A DNA stretch of 64,000 bases from Torymus aiolomorphi (Eukaryota > Arthropoda > Insecta > Hymenoptera > Torymidae): NCBI GenBank assembly GCA_036365515.1, contig CM070876.1, positions 41,196,695 through 41,260,694 of the forward strand, read 5' to 3'. Made by a program: the position numbers and the translations under genes. This document shows, piece after piece, positions 46,197 to 57,665 of the stretch. Position 1 is the first letter of the stretch. Every line of letters starts with the position of its first letter. The notes beneath the pieces were generated by a model. The model saw only the letters and a program-made list of their open reading frames with translations, was not told the DNA's origin and did not search any database.

Positions 46197-47389
46197 TTAA
46201 AATTTCGAAAGTAAAGGAAAATAAATGCGGTTAAGTGTATAAATATCCTCTTTCTTATTTATACTGTGTTTGTTACATTTTATGTGTATCATTTCCGATA
46301 AGAGTCTTTTTTTATAATTCCGCTCAATGTCTATAATTTTTGTGTCGTCCCAATTAAATTCATGATTCAAACTATTTTTGTGGGTGTGTACTACGGACTC
46401 GATGTTTTTGTTTTTCTTATGTTCATTGATTCTTGTTTTTAAAGAACGTTTGGTTTCACCAATGTACGTAGCTGGGCAATTTTTACAAGTAAATTTGTAC
46501 ACCACACCTGTTTGATCCCATTTGTCAGACTTATCTTTCCCCAATTTAATCACGGAGTTCATACTTTTATTCACTGTGGGAATCATGGTAATATTGTATT
46601 GCTTAAAAATTGAAGAAATTCTTTCGTAATTGTTAGTGAACGGTAATTGAATCTTAGGCATTTTTGATTGATTGATTTTTTATGTGTGTTTTTGTTGATG
46701 AATTTTGATTTATATTTTAGATACTGTAGACGTGTTTTAATATTTTTATCAATGAAAGTAGAAGGATACTCATTAAGAATTAACATATTTTTAATTTTTT
46801 TCAAATTCTCGAAATGAAATCGCTTGTCTGAAAGTACAATCGCTCTGTCAGTTAAGTTATAGATGATATTTCTTTTTTGCTGGATTGGATGTTTTGAAAG
46901 AAAATTGATTACTCTACTTGAAGAAGTTGGCTTTTGATACCAATTTGTACTAATTCTATTGTTTTCTTTAATTAATGTCATATCTAAAAAGCTAATACTA
47001 TTATTATTTTCTATTTCATATGTGAATTGTAAACTTTTGTGGTATGAATTAAAAATGGAAACTACCAGATCAATGTGTTCTCTTTTTATGCACATAATAG
47101 TGTCATCAACATATCTATAATAAAAAAGTGGTACACAATTATATTTATTCTTCAAGGTTTGTAAACACATTTTTTCCAAATCATCCATAACAATATCAGC
47201 AAAGAGTGGAGAGATTGGGGAACCCATCGGTGTACCGTATATTTGTTTGTAAACCTTGTTATTGAAAGAGAAGTAAGTGTTGTCATATAAGAAACGGATA
47301 CACTTTTTTATTTCATCTATGGGAATTAAACATTTGTTCATGATAGAACGCACGCGTTTATCGATACTGTCACATATCAACAAAAACAC
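46197..47389 (-). pseudogene. Penelope RT (partial) + GIY-YIG endonuclease, minus copy
   Basis: 47389-46583 encodes the palm of a Penelope RT: YGTPMGSPISPLFADIVMDDLE and the catalytic YYRYVDDT are intact, followed by SFLDMTL and NWYQKPTSSSR. The N-terminal third of the RT is missing, and the first residues (MFLLICD) come from reading into the other copy. A frameshift at an A run near 46668 puts the endonuclease into 46661-46197: GVVYKFTCKNC, YIGETKRSLKTRINEH and a conserved N-rich end. GIY-YIG-type nicking of target DNA is the family role. Not active because of truncation. Confidence 0.85.
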
Positions 47390-47394
47390 ATATA

Positions 47395-47879
47395 AAAAAT
47401 CAATGTTCCAAAAAATGCCTAAGATTCAATTACCGTTCACTAACAATTACGAAAGAATTTCTTCAATTTTTAAGCAATACAATATTACCACGATTCCCAC
47501 AGTGAATAAAAGTATGAACTCCGTGATTAAATTGGGGAAAGATAAGTCTGACAAATGGGATCAAACAGGTGTGGTGTACAAATTTACTTGTAAAAATTGC
47601 CCAGCTACGTACATTGGTGAAACCAAACGTTCTTTAAAAACAAGAATCAATGAACATAAGAAAAACAAAAACATCGAGTCCGTAGTACACACACACAAAA
47701 ATAGTTTGAATCATGAATTTAATTGGGACGACACAAAAATTATAGACATTGAGCGGAATTATAAAAAAAGACTCTTATCGGAAATGATACACATAAAATG
47801 TAACAAACACAGTATAAACAAGAAAGAGGATATTTATACACTTAACCGCATTTATTTTCCTTTACTTTCGAAATTTTAA
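47395..47879 (+). pseudogene. Penelope GIY-YIG endonuclease, plus copy (5'-truncated)
   Basis: Nearly identical in protein to the minus copy (one clear difference: NITT for NITM). It lacks any RT. The open frame upstream of about 47395 belongs to the other copy read backwards. Start of the retained part is KNTYKKSMFQKMPKIQL. The frame is intact to the stop at 47877-47879, so it could still give a lone endonuclease, but no promoter is visible. Confidence 0.8.
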
Positions 47880-50375
47880 CTGCTAACGTCATGATTGTTT
47901 TTGTTATGATTGACTACTTCAATACTTTCGTCTATTTTGATAGCGTTGTGTATAAATTGATATGTACGTTAATGTTCTTTGCCACTAGCCGTAAGTGTTA
48001 ATATGACTGTACATCGTTATAAATTTTGACTCGTTGACTTGTGCCAACGTTTAAGGTAAATAGGGTTCGTTTCCTTTTTTTATATATCATTGTTTTTTTT
48101 TACCGAATGTTATACGTGATTTGTAATTCTGTATTTTTATTTAATAAACATCTAGCCTGAAGAGGTCGGCAGACCAAGCCGACGAAACGTCGCTTTGAAG
48201 CATTTACAGAAAAAAAGATCAAGTCTCTTTTTTTGTATTAAAAAAGCCCCATCCTGATCCATAAGTATCTTTCAAACATGAATAATATGGAGGGCGATAA
48301 ATTCACATCTCAATGATGCTAAAAAAGCTAAAATAGTGTGCGATGATGAATATCATAAAGCTGGTGTTGTAGTTCTCCAACAAATTAAGAAAAAATTTTC
48401 TGAGTTAACAAATAAGGAAGAAAGAATTCAGCTATTAACTCTTGCACCGGAGTTTTGGTCTCGTAAGAATTTGATGCGAGAATTCAATTGCAGTGAACGG
48501 GAGGCTCGTGAAGCGAAAGATTTGGTAGCAAATAGCGGAATATTTTCAATACCTGCTAAGAAACGTGGCAAACTACTTCCAGCTAATACTGTAAATTCTG
48601 TGAAATCTTTTTATGAGAGAGATGATGTAAGTCGAATCATGCCGAGTTCAAAAGATTATCTATCTATTAAACAGAGTAATGGCAAAAGAGAACATATTCA
48701 AAAAAGATTACTGCTTGGTAATTTAAATGAATTGTATAATTTATATAAAAAAGAAAATGAGTACGTTAACATTGGGTTTACGAAATTTAGAGAATTGAGG
48801 CCACCATATTGTGTTTTAGCTGGGAGTAGCGGTACACATAATGTATGCGTGTGTGGACATCACGAAAATGTGAAGCTCATGCTAAGTGCTATGGACATAG
48901 AAAATTTAACTAAAGACACCCAATTGCCCCTGAAAAACTATCACGATTACATCCAAGCAATTGTGTGTAATGATTCACACGATAGATATTATTTGGGTGA
49001 CTGCTTGGATTGCCCTAATACGTCTATATTACGAAAACATTTACTTAAATGTTTTGATGAAAATGATATTTTTCAAATCGAGTATCAATCGTGGTTTCAA
49101 ACAGATAGGTGTACAATAGCTTCCAAAATTGTAAATGTGCACGAATTTATGAACATACTGGGGAAGAAATTAATGAAATTAAAAACTCACGATTTTTTTG
49201 CTCAGAAACAATCACTTTTTGTAAATAACGTAAAAAGCAATCTTCAAGAAGGAGAATTTCTCGTGTGTTGCGATTTTGCAGAAAATTATGCTTTCGTTAT
49301 ACAAAATTCTACACAATCCTTCCACTGAAATAACAACCAAGCAACAGTTTTTACAGTTGTAGTGTACTATAAACAAAACGATGAACTCAAACATGTAAGC
49401 ATTGCTGTGATTTCCGACAATTTAAATCATGATACCATAGCCATTTATGAATATCAAAAAATAGTAATATCTTATCTTAAAACTAATTTTGCAGTCAAGA
49501 AAGTTTATTATTGGACTGATGGAGCAGGTCAGCATTTTAAAAATAAATTCAATTTTCAAAATCTTCTTTTTCACGAGAAAGATTTTGGAGTTACAGCTGA
49601 GTGTAAAGTAAAGATTACTGCAAAGAAACGAAAGTTTTTTATAGCAGTAAAGAATCGTATGAAGAAACGGTTTTGAAAATAAAACCAAGACTGAACAAGG
49701 CTAAATCTATACCAGGCACGTTACTGTATCATGCTATTATTCCAATAGATGAAAGTACATTGAAGCTCAAAAAAACCTCTCTTAGTTCTGAGTATAAAAT
49801 CTTCTCTAAGAAAGCTGTGAAACCAAAAACAAAAAAATTATCTACACTGAAAAACAAACGTTAATTTAAAAATTTTATTTTTTTATGAAATAATTAATAA
49901 AATATTATTCCATGCGTTATTCAAGAATAAAAAAAAACAGGTAAAGAATTAAAGATTATAAAAGATTATTATTAGGCAACGAGGCGAGCGCAGCCCGCGC
50001 GCTGTACCGCGTAGTCCCGCGCGCTGGAATGGCGATGCGTTTACTCTTTCGCATTCTATTTCTCGCAGAAAACCTTTCGGGCACTCTTTGGAAACTATCC
50101 TTTCCTACGTAAAAAATGCTCAGCTTTCGATCTAGAGGGTCAAAAAAATATTAAAAATACACTTTTTAAGATATAACACGTTTTGTACTTTTTGAAAGCG
50201 AAAATGGAAAATTTCGAGAAAACTGCCTACGCCACTGGAAAGCTGAGGAAAAAATACGTCAAAAATGCTTATCATAAAATTTTTTTAAGTACGTTTTAGT
50301 ATCGTAAACATGAGCTAGATATAGCACGATTTGGCGCTCGCGCGCCGCGCTGGGACAGTTGACGTGAAACGCCTC

Positions 50376-50595
50376 ATAGTTGATCGCTCATCTAATCATC
50401 CGCAATTGAGCAGAGACACGCGCTATTTCACAACTATAGGTAGAATAAAAAATGGTCTGGGATTACTCCGAAAGGATAAACCAGGCCGAGTCACCTAGAG
50501 TTAATTTAGGTTGGCAATTTATTTCTTTTTATAAGCGTGAGCGAAAGACATCTTAGTGAAGTGCTGAAAAAGGGTCACCTTAACCCAAAACTTGA
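50376..50595. other. Spacer between transposon B and BEL/Pao
   Basis: No gene recognised. The ATAG duplication is at its left end. It may contain gag remnants of the BEL/Pao element beyond recognition. Confidence 0.4.
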
Positions 50596-53500
50596 GTGGA
50601 AGTTGTAGTGACACTCATTAAAGGGATTAGGGGATGTCCCTGCACTAAGATTTCGTACAATCAGCTGAATAGTTCGACATCACCTGATCAAGTAGTCTCA
50701 GTGGCAAATTCTTCAAGCCCAAACTATGGCAACCTCGTCGTTTCTAATGACATTCAGCCTGCTCATCAAGCAGCCTCACTAAACACTGGTGTTAGTACCA
50801 AATGTACAGGTGTACTTTTGGCCACCACTAGGGTCAACGCCATTGGTCCCAATGGAACCAAAATTCAAGTGTGCGCGTTGATTGATCCTGGTTCTCAAAT
50901 CTCTCTGATTACTCAAGTATTGTGTAATCAATTGTTGTTAAATTGTAGAACCAGTCATACTCATATTCAAGTTATAGGAGAAAAGACAGCTGCCGTGTCT
51001 TCTAAGGTAGCTTGTCTTACTATACAACCCCATTTTGATTCAACTTATTCCCTAAAAGTTGATACTATAGTCTTGCCAAGATTATCTTCGTATAAGCCTC
51101 CCATCGTAGGTCGTATTTCTAACTTCGAATACTTAAGAGGGCTGCAACTAGCAGACCCCATGTATTTCGAACCCTCACGCATCGATATTCTTTTCGGTGC
51201 TATCGTTTATGCGCAAATTATTGAAAGCCAAATCGTTAAGGGTCAAAGTCTTCAGCCGATAGCACTAATTGTAAGTTCTAAACTTGGTTGGCTCCTAAGA
51301 GACAATCTCTCCTCTTCACCCCCAGAAAGCGGGTCAGATTCTTTATCTCTCCACTGCTCAAACGAATGTAAGCATGAAGCCAAACTCTTGGAGCTCGTAT
51401 AAGATTTTTGAAGGACGGAGGAAATTACAGTGAACAAAAAATCTTACTCGCCTGATGAACAAGCATGTGAGGATTTTTACCAAAAAACCACTAGACAAGA
51501 TGAATCAGGTCGATATATAGTAAGTCTTCCTTGGAAAAATCGAGAAAATCTGAGCTCTGCTCATCTCGAGAACTCTCATTCTGCCGCATTACGCGCACTC
51601 AATCGTCTCGAAGCAAACATCGCCAAGGACGAAAAATTGAAAATAGCTTATACAGAGTTCATAAAAGACTTAGGTCATATGTCTCTCTCTTCGAATTTAA
51701 ATTCAATATATAACTCCTAAGCCTTCTTACCACATCACGGTGTGTGGAAGGAAATAAGTACGACAACCAAATTATGTACTGTGTTCAATGGCTCTAGCAA
51801 AAATAAATCAGGAGTCTCGGTTAATGATCTTCTTCACATTGGACCTAATCTTCTGCAAAATCCCGTCGCTTTGATCTGTGCCTGACGTAGGTATGAGATC
51901 GCCCTTTCAGCTGACGAGGAGAACATGTTCAGACAAATTGGTGTCGAACAATCTGATCAACCCTTTCAGTCGATTTTATGGCGTTTTGACAAGAGTGAAC
52001 CCATTCAGAGTTATCGATTGACTACTGTGACATATGGATTGGCCTGTTCGCCCTTTCTAGCCATATGCACGCTTCTGAAATTAGTCGAATACTATGGCAA
52101 AACTTATCCTATCGCTGCTGAAGCTGTACGATCTGAAATGTATTCTGATAATGTGCTTTCTGATGCACACTCGTTAGAAGAAGCATTGAAGAAACAGGTT
52201 GAGTTAATTCAACTCTTTAAACAAGGTCATCTTAATCTTCGAAAGTGGGCCTCAAATAATGCTGAGGTACTCTCTTGTCTACCCTCAAATATGTTAGCTT
52301 TAAATTCCATTGCACTATTTGCCTGAGAAACGTCTGTACCAATTTTAGGTATAGATTGGCATACTAACACTGATTGCTTTAGCTTTCACATCGAAGACGT
52401 TCCGATCGAATTGCCATTTACGAAACGTTCTGCCCTTCCAAGAATAGCTCGTCTTGTTGACCCTATGTGGTGGTTGGCCCCTATGGTCATTACCGCTAAG
52501 ATAATCATGCAATCTTTGTAGCTACTTAAAGTTAGTTGGGATGATGAACTTCCCCTCGATATTTCAAATCGTTTGCAAACTTGGTTGCAAGATCTTCATT
52601 CAATTAGTAATCTCAAAATCCCTCGCTGGAGTGGATTTACACCTCATTGCGAACTCATTGAAGTTCATAGATTTGCAGATGCCTCCAAATTCGCGTATGG
52701 TGCAATTATTTATCTGAGATTAATTCGGAGCCAAGATGTCTTAGTCACACTACAAGTGGCCAAAACGCGAGTAGCTCCACTTAAGACGCTAAGCATTCCT
52801 CGCTTAGAACTTTGCGCTGCGTTGCTACTTGCTCGACTGACGCAAACTTTCATCGAATCATTCCCTTTAAAGGTTGAGAGTGTTCATCTATGGTCTGATT
52901 CTGCTGATGTACTTTTCTGGCTAAAGGACCATCCCTCTAGATGGTTCGTATTTGTAGCTAATAGGTGCTCAGAGATTCATACTCTGCTACCTGATGCGTA
53001 CTGGCATCACGTCCGCTCTAGTGATAACCCCGCAGACGTAATATCACGAGATATCGAGCCTTCAAAATTAGCTTCCCATAATTTATGGTGGAAAGGTCCC
53101 GCCTGGCTATCAGATAAACAAGAGCCATGGTCAAAGTCTCATGATGAACTTAACTTCACCGTAGCTAGTCTGAATCTTCAACCTAGTTATATCATAGTCG
53201 CTAGTAAGGCTACACCAAATTCTGTCGAGAATACTCCAGAAATTTGGAGTCTTATTAATGCATATTTGTCGCTAAGCAAACTATTGCGAATAGCTACGTA
53301 CTGCTTCAGATTCATCAGAATCTGCACGAAAACGGAGCGTAAAGTAATTTCAAGTTCGATCGTTAGTTTTCTTACTGTTCCTCAATCCCTACTATGCCAT
53401 CACACTCCGACTTCTAAGGAGATAAGTGCTAGTGAGATTGAGAACACTAGACTATCTGATATATCTAGTCCAAACAGCGTATTTTAAACTTGAACTCCAA

Positions 53501-54267
53501 CAGTTAAAGAGGAAAGGTAAACTTTCAACGAAAAGTCCTCTTTTACCGTTAAACCCCATGATACAAAATCATTTGCTCGGGTTGGGCGGTCGCCTCTCTC
53601 ATTCTCTTCTACAAGAAGATGCTAAGCATCCTCTTATTCTGCCAGCTGGTTGTCATTTTACTACATTGATTATTCAGGATGCTCATCAACGTACTCTTCA
53701 TGGTGGTATTCAGCTAACACTTGCCACTCTCAGACGTCAGTATTGGATAGTGAAAGGTCGAGCTTAAGTCAAGAAGGTTATAAGAGCATGTACTACTTGC
53801 TCTCGTTTCGCTGCTCGCGTGCCTACTCAATTAATGGTTGAGTTACCCAAGGCTCGTGTGCGCCCTTCATCGCCATTTGAACGTTCTGGTATTGATTACG
53901 CCGGCCCTATTAACGTCCGTCTCACTAAAACTAGGGGGAAAGGCACCATGAAAGGTTATATCGCAATCTTCATTTGCATGGCTACCAGAGCCGTACATAT
54001 CGAAGTAGTCGAGGACTACTCTAGTGAAGTATTCATCGCTGCTTTCCATCGGTGTACCGCTCGTAGAGGTCATTGTAAGGGATTATACTCAGGTCAGGGA
54101 ACTAACTTCGTTGGTGCAGATACTCAATTAAGACAGATGATTAACTCTGCTTCTGCTTACTCCAATCAAATTGTCAAGTCTTTCGCTCAAGAAGGAATTT
54201 CATGGATTTTCAACCCACCCAGTGCACCTCACTTTGGTGGCATTTGAAAAGCTGCAGTCAAGTCAGC

Positions 54268-54398
54268 TAATGGTATACTACGATACGTGGGCCAGAAATT
54301 GGATTTCCGGGGGTGGTATGCCGCCCGAGGCGAAGCCGAGGGTGTCATGACGCACGCCCAGGGCATCCATTTTCCGGTCCAAGTATTGTATACTATTT
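54268..54398. mobile_element. ~125-bp hairpin element in the BEL integrase
   Basis: GTATACTACGATACGTGGGC and GAAATTGGATTTCCGGGG on the left are mirrored by CCATTTTCCGGTCCAAGTAT and TGTATAC on the right, around CGAGGCGAAGCCGAGG. The right-arm type sequence recurs at 59740-59816, so this is a miniature of a larger family. Confidence 0.65.
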
Positions 54399-55299
54399 TT
54401 CTTACTCCCCGGCCGAAAGTACGTTCTGTAATTGTTAAATAATTAATACAATTGCGTTGTCGTCTGCTAGCTGTGTTAGAGTGTTAGTTTTTCTTTCGGC
54501 CCGCTCGATAGTAATGCCTCTCTCGGCCGCTTTGGGTAGCTCGGTCGATATTACCGAGTGTTTTTTCTTTCGACCCGGCGTGGAGAGCTGGTTTTTTGGG
54601 CATCTGCTACTTTCGCTGTTGCAGAGATGGTATGATGCCCGCCCGACATTTGCAAGACCGAGGCGAAGCCGAGGTTTTGCTGGTCGCATCAGAAACACAT
54701 TCATTAAAAAAAGAAAGAAATAAGGTGATGAAATAAGTACATTAAAGTTTGATCAACTAACTCTTTTTTCTCGTCACCCGTACACTTTCCTCTGTCTATT
54801 TCGTACAACCAATGGGCATTGATTCGTGTCGAACGTACCCGTTAGTGACCGTCACGCATAACCTTTTAAACGTTAACATACATAAGAAATGAAAAACAAT
54901 TGAAAAGGTTATGCATGACGGTTACTAATGACACGAATCAATGTCCATTGGGTGTACGTGTCTAACCTTCACACCGGACAAACATCTTTTCCTCGGACGC
55001 TCCCGTCCGCACGTTTACTTAATTGTTTCTACACGACTCGTAAGTACGTGTAGAAAACAAGAGAAAAAAAACAATGACCCCGATCAAACAACACCACTTT
55101 TTATTTCAACTAACTCTTTTTTCTCGTCACCCGTGCGTATGAGACAGAGTGGCTCATGCGCGCGGGCGCTCAAGCGCAACGGGTCGGGAAATTTCAGCAG
55201 CCAATCAGAGCGCGCGGTTGGTCTAAAATAGGGTGTGAAAGTTAACTTTCGGCTTGGATGCGGGCCGAAAGTACGTACTTTCGGGTGGGGGAGTAAGAA
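54399..55299. mobile_element. ~900-bp TIR element in the BEL integrase
   Basis: Ends CTTACTCCCCGGCCGAAAGTACGT (ends quoted) at 54401 and ACGTACTTTCGGGTGGGGGAGTAAG at 55274-55297 are inverted. Inside, 54807-54872 and 54902-54955 form a second palindrome (CCAATGG(G/A)CATTGATTCGTGT), and CAACTAACTCTTTTTTCTCG occurs at 54753 and 55108. BEL integrase sequence continues right after 55300, which confirms an insertion. Confidence 0.7.
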
Positions 55300-55586
55300 A
55301 ACATCATTTATGTCCCGTTATTGGTGACCAAGTTCTCACTTCTTCCGAACTTGCTACTCTTACGTATCGAATCGAAGCCTATGCTTAAGCATGGGCGAAC
55401 ATAGCGCCGCCTGCGCCTCATGGGGGGCTGATATAACGCTTATTTTTGGCTTCACGAAAACGGCCGATCTGGCCTTCTATACTGAATGATAATATATTCT
55501 ATATTCTTTGGTTAGAATGCTGGGAACGTCCCAGCTGGCGCTCAACGTTACCGTTAATTATAATTGCGAATATATGTTTTAGCTTA

Positions 55587-56879
55587 GGAGGGTCATTTGA
55601 TGAGTACCTAGCCTACAAATGAAAACACCAAAATTTTACAAAAAATAAAATTTATTTTTCAATGTAGTCTCCTTTTAGTTGAATACACTTGGTCCAGCGG
55701 TGTTCCAATTTTTTTAACCCCGTTGAAAAAAATGTTTTCTCTTGGTTTGCAAAATAGGCCTCCGTGGCGGCGATTATTTCGTTATTGGAGTGGAATCTCT
55801 TCCCGGCGAGCGAATTTTTTAGGTTCGGAAACAAAAAAAAGTCGCACGGAGCCAAATCTGGAGAATACGGTGGATGGGGCAGCAGTTCGTAGCGTAATTC
55901 GACCAATTTAGCCGTGGCGAGTGCAGAAGTGTGAGCCGGTGCATTATCGTGGTGGAAAAGCACTTTCTTTTTAGACAAATGGGGCCGTTTTTCTTCTAAC
56001 ACGGCGTCAAATCGGCTCAATACTTCGGCGTAGTACTATCCTGTGACCGTTTTGCCCTTCTCCAGATAGTCAATAAAAATCACACCTTGAGAATCCCAGA
56101 AAACAGTGGCCATCACCTTTCCGGCCGACGGGACCGTCTTCGCCTTCTTCGGAGCAGGTTCACCGGATAAGGTCCACTGTTTTGACTGCTCCTTGGTCTC
56201 TGGAGTGTAGTAGTGAATCCATGTTTCGTCGACGGTCACGTAACGACGCAAAAACTCTTTTGGATTGCGATTAAACAGCTCCAAACACTGCTCTGAACTG
56301 GTCACACGGATGCGCTTGTTGTCTGCAGTCAGCAACCGCTCACCCACCTTGCTGACAGCTTCCTCATGACTAAAATCTCATGTAGGATATGCCACACGCG
56401 TTCTTCTGAGATGCCTACTATCGCAGCTATCTCGTGCACCTTTAATCGGCGGTCTGACAAAACGATATCGTGTATTTTTGTCACGTTCTCCTCCGTAGTG
56501 GCTGTTTTCGGAGCACCTGGGCGTGGATCATCAAAAACCGACGTACGACCACGTTGAAACTCGTTATACCAAAATTTAACGGTCGCCATCGAAGGAGAAG
56601 CATCCCCATACACTGCATCCAAGCGTTCTTTAATTTCACTGCGCGATTTCCCTTCCAAAAACAAGAATCGAATCACCGACCGATATTGTTCTTTCTCCAT
56701 TTTTTTAAAAATCAACGGACACATTTGCTTTCACACGCTCTCAAAAATAAACTACAACTCCGATCCGGCTGAAATTTCGTCTGTAACCGTTTACAGGAAG
56801 ATACTGCACTGTAGTGTATTTCTGGTGCGATAGTGGCACCATCTGGCGGTAAGGCTAGGTACTTGTCAAATGACCCTCG
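55587..56879 (-). mobile_element. mariner element with intact TIRs and TA target duplication
   Basis: Left end GGAGGGTCATTTGATGAGTA, right end read inward CGAGGGTCATTTGACAAGTA, both going on to CCTAGCCT. TA flanks at 55585-55586 and 56880-56881. Length 1,293 bp is the usual size for mariner. Confidence 0.95.
55652..56724 (-). pseudogene. mariner transposase, one frameshift and one stop
   Basis: Reads from 56724 downwards. The N-terminal paired helix-turn-helix part is EQYRSVIRFLFLEGKS, FQRGRTSVFDDPRPGAP and RLKVHEIAAIVGISEERV. The frame shifts near 56340, after KLSARWV. VDETWIHYY gives the first Asp. A TAG at 56036-56038 interrupts (KTVTG then YYAEVLSRFD). HHDNAPAHTS and YSPDLAPCDFFLFP give the second and third Asp with 34-residue spacing (DD34D). 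All catalytic residues remain, so decay is recent. It would bind the TIRs and cut and paste the element at TA sites. Confidence 0.95.
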
Positions 56880-57192
56880 TAATTCTTATTTTTCTATTAA
56901 TAAACGTAGAGTGTTTGTGTGAATTGCCGTAAGTGGTAAGTTCAGTACCTTGATATTTTTCATCTTCCTTGCGCTCACTCATAAATTGAATATATCTGTA
57001 GCTTCCAGGAAAAACCACTTATCTCCACTTTTCATTATTTCGAGTAAATCGAGTTTTTAGTTTCGCAGGTTTCACATCGATTTTATAAATCAAGACAAAT
57101 GAGATTAAATGCAACATTGCATCTATGAATACTAATGTAAATAAGTAACCAGAGAAAATAGCATTCATGTTTTAGAAATCGAATTTCACTTA

Positions 57193-57335
57193 CGTGGTTA
57201 TTCCGGGAATAAAAAAAAATTTTAGTGGAGTTACGTGGGGTTTCCGGGATTTATTCTAAAAAAGTGGAGTTACGTGGTTTTTCCGGGAATTATTCTTAAA
57301 AAATGGAGATACGTGGTTATTCCGGGAAAATGTTG
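57193..57335. repeat. Tandem array, ~50-bp unit with TTCCGGGAA
   Basis: TACGTGG(T/G)(T/G)(A/T)TT(T/C)CGGGA(A/T) repeats near 57193, 57233, 57271 and 57313, with TGGAG(T/A)TACGTGG joining the units. A fifth decayed word TTACGTGGTTTTTCCGTG lies at 57466. Confidence 0.8.
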
Positions 57336-57487
57336 AAAAAAATGGAGATATATTTTTCCTTCTGCTGATTCAAGACAACGAGTGCACTTTCGTAATTTCT
57401 GTTACGGCTAGATGATAGAGGACTGTTTAAAGATAAGAAAAAAACCGATTTTGAAAAATTCGTCCCTTACGTGGTTTTTCCGTGAAG

Positions 57488-57588
<101 letters not shown>

Positions 57589-57665
57589 CATGATTAATTA
57601 TATCTTGATATTCATAATTGTTGGAGAATTCTACATGACACAGTACCATGGATAACTCGTAAGTA

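Larger units (their letters stand above)
45799..48313. mobile_element. Penelope-like element, head-to-head pair of 5'-truncated copies
   Basis: TGATGCTAAAAAA at 45786-45798 and 48314-48326 is a 13-bp target duplication. Arms 45799-46670 (minus-oriented copy) and 47390-48278 (plus-oriented copy) are inverted duplicates; both outer ends are 3' ends (CTTTCAAACA). About 35 bp beyond the right 3' end, before the target duplication, fits the tail extension known for Penelope elements. The left copy keeps the RT C-terminal half and endonuclease; the right copy keeps only the endonuclease. Confidence 0.8.
45703..49864 (+). pseudogene. Transposase of element B, split by Penelope and partly deleted
   Basis: The N-terminus at 45703 (MITLHENAKICLTC) has a Cys pair, then a TGA, then reaches TDAKK where the Penelope dimer enters. 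The frame resumes at 48314 with AKIVCDDEYHKAG. Next come KIKK..ELTNKEERIQLLTLAPEFW, KFRELRPPYCVLAGSSG, CVCGHHENVKLML, CCDFAENYAFV, a stop at 49326-49328, VAVISDN-like IAVISDNLNHDT, and WTDGAGQHFKNKFNF. The counterpart of element A's HGKGAVDGVGG motif is missing after 49600, so an internal deletion is likely. The C-terminal basic tail ends at 49864. DFAEN and TDGA aspartates are preserved. Dead copy. Confidence 0.75.
44690..50375 (+). mobile_element. DNA transposon B with ~520-bp TIRs and 4-bp TSD, carrying a Penelope insertion
   Basis: ATAG at 44686-44689 and 50376-50379 is a non-palindromic 4-bp target duplication. TIRs 44690-45215 and 49862-50375 start GAGGCGTTTCACGTCAA and are nearly identical. 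The transposase gene (about 45703-49864) is split by a retroelement at 45799-48313. Without it the element is about 3.2 kb. It belongs to the same superfamily as transposon A 2.5 kb away but has different TIR sequence. Confidence 0.8.
50596..55425 (+). pseudogene. BEL/Pao retrotransposon pol, heavily decayed and interrupted
   Basis: Domains in order. Aspartic protease-like domain: LLATTRVNAIGPNG, ALIDPGSQISLIT (50800-51400). RT start: FYQKTTRQDESGRYIVSLPWK (51475-51715). RT palm: FRQIGVEQSDQ, SYRLTTVTYGLACSPF, with the catalytic box YSDN at 52141-52152 in place of a double Asp. RNase H: HRFADASKFAYGAIIYLR and the second motif LWSDSADVLFWL (52573-53130). Integrase zinc-finger part GGRLSHS...HPLILP (53580-53760). 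Integrase core (53819-54247) has IDYAGPI, but the second motif reads SGQGTN, losing Asp, and a TGA follows HFGGI. The integrase resumes at about 55305 (VIGDQVLTSSELATLTYRIEAY). Several stops and shifts lie throughout. No LTRs are assigned with certainty. Confidence 0.85.
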
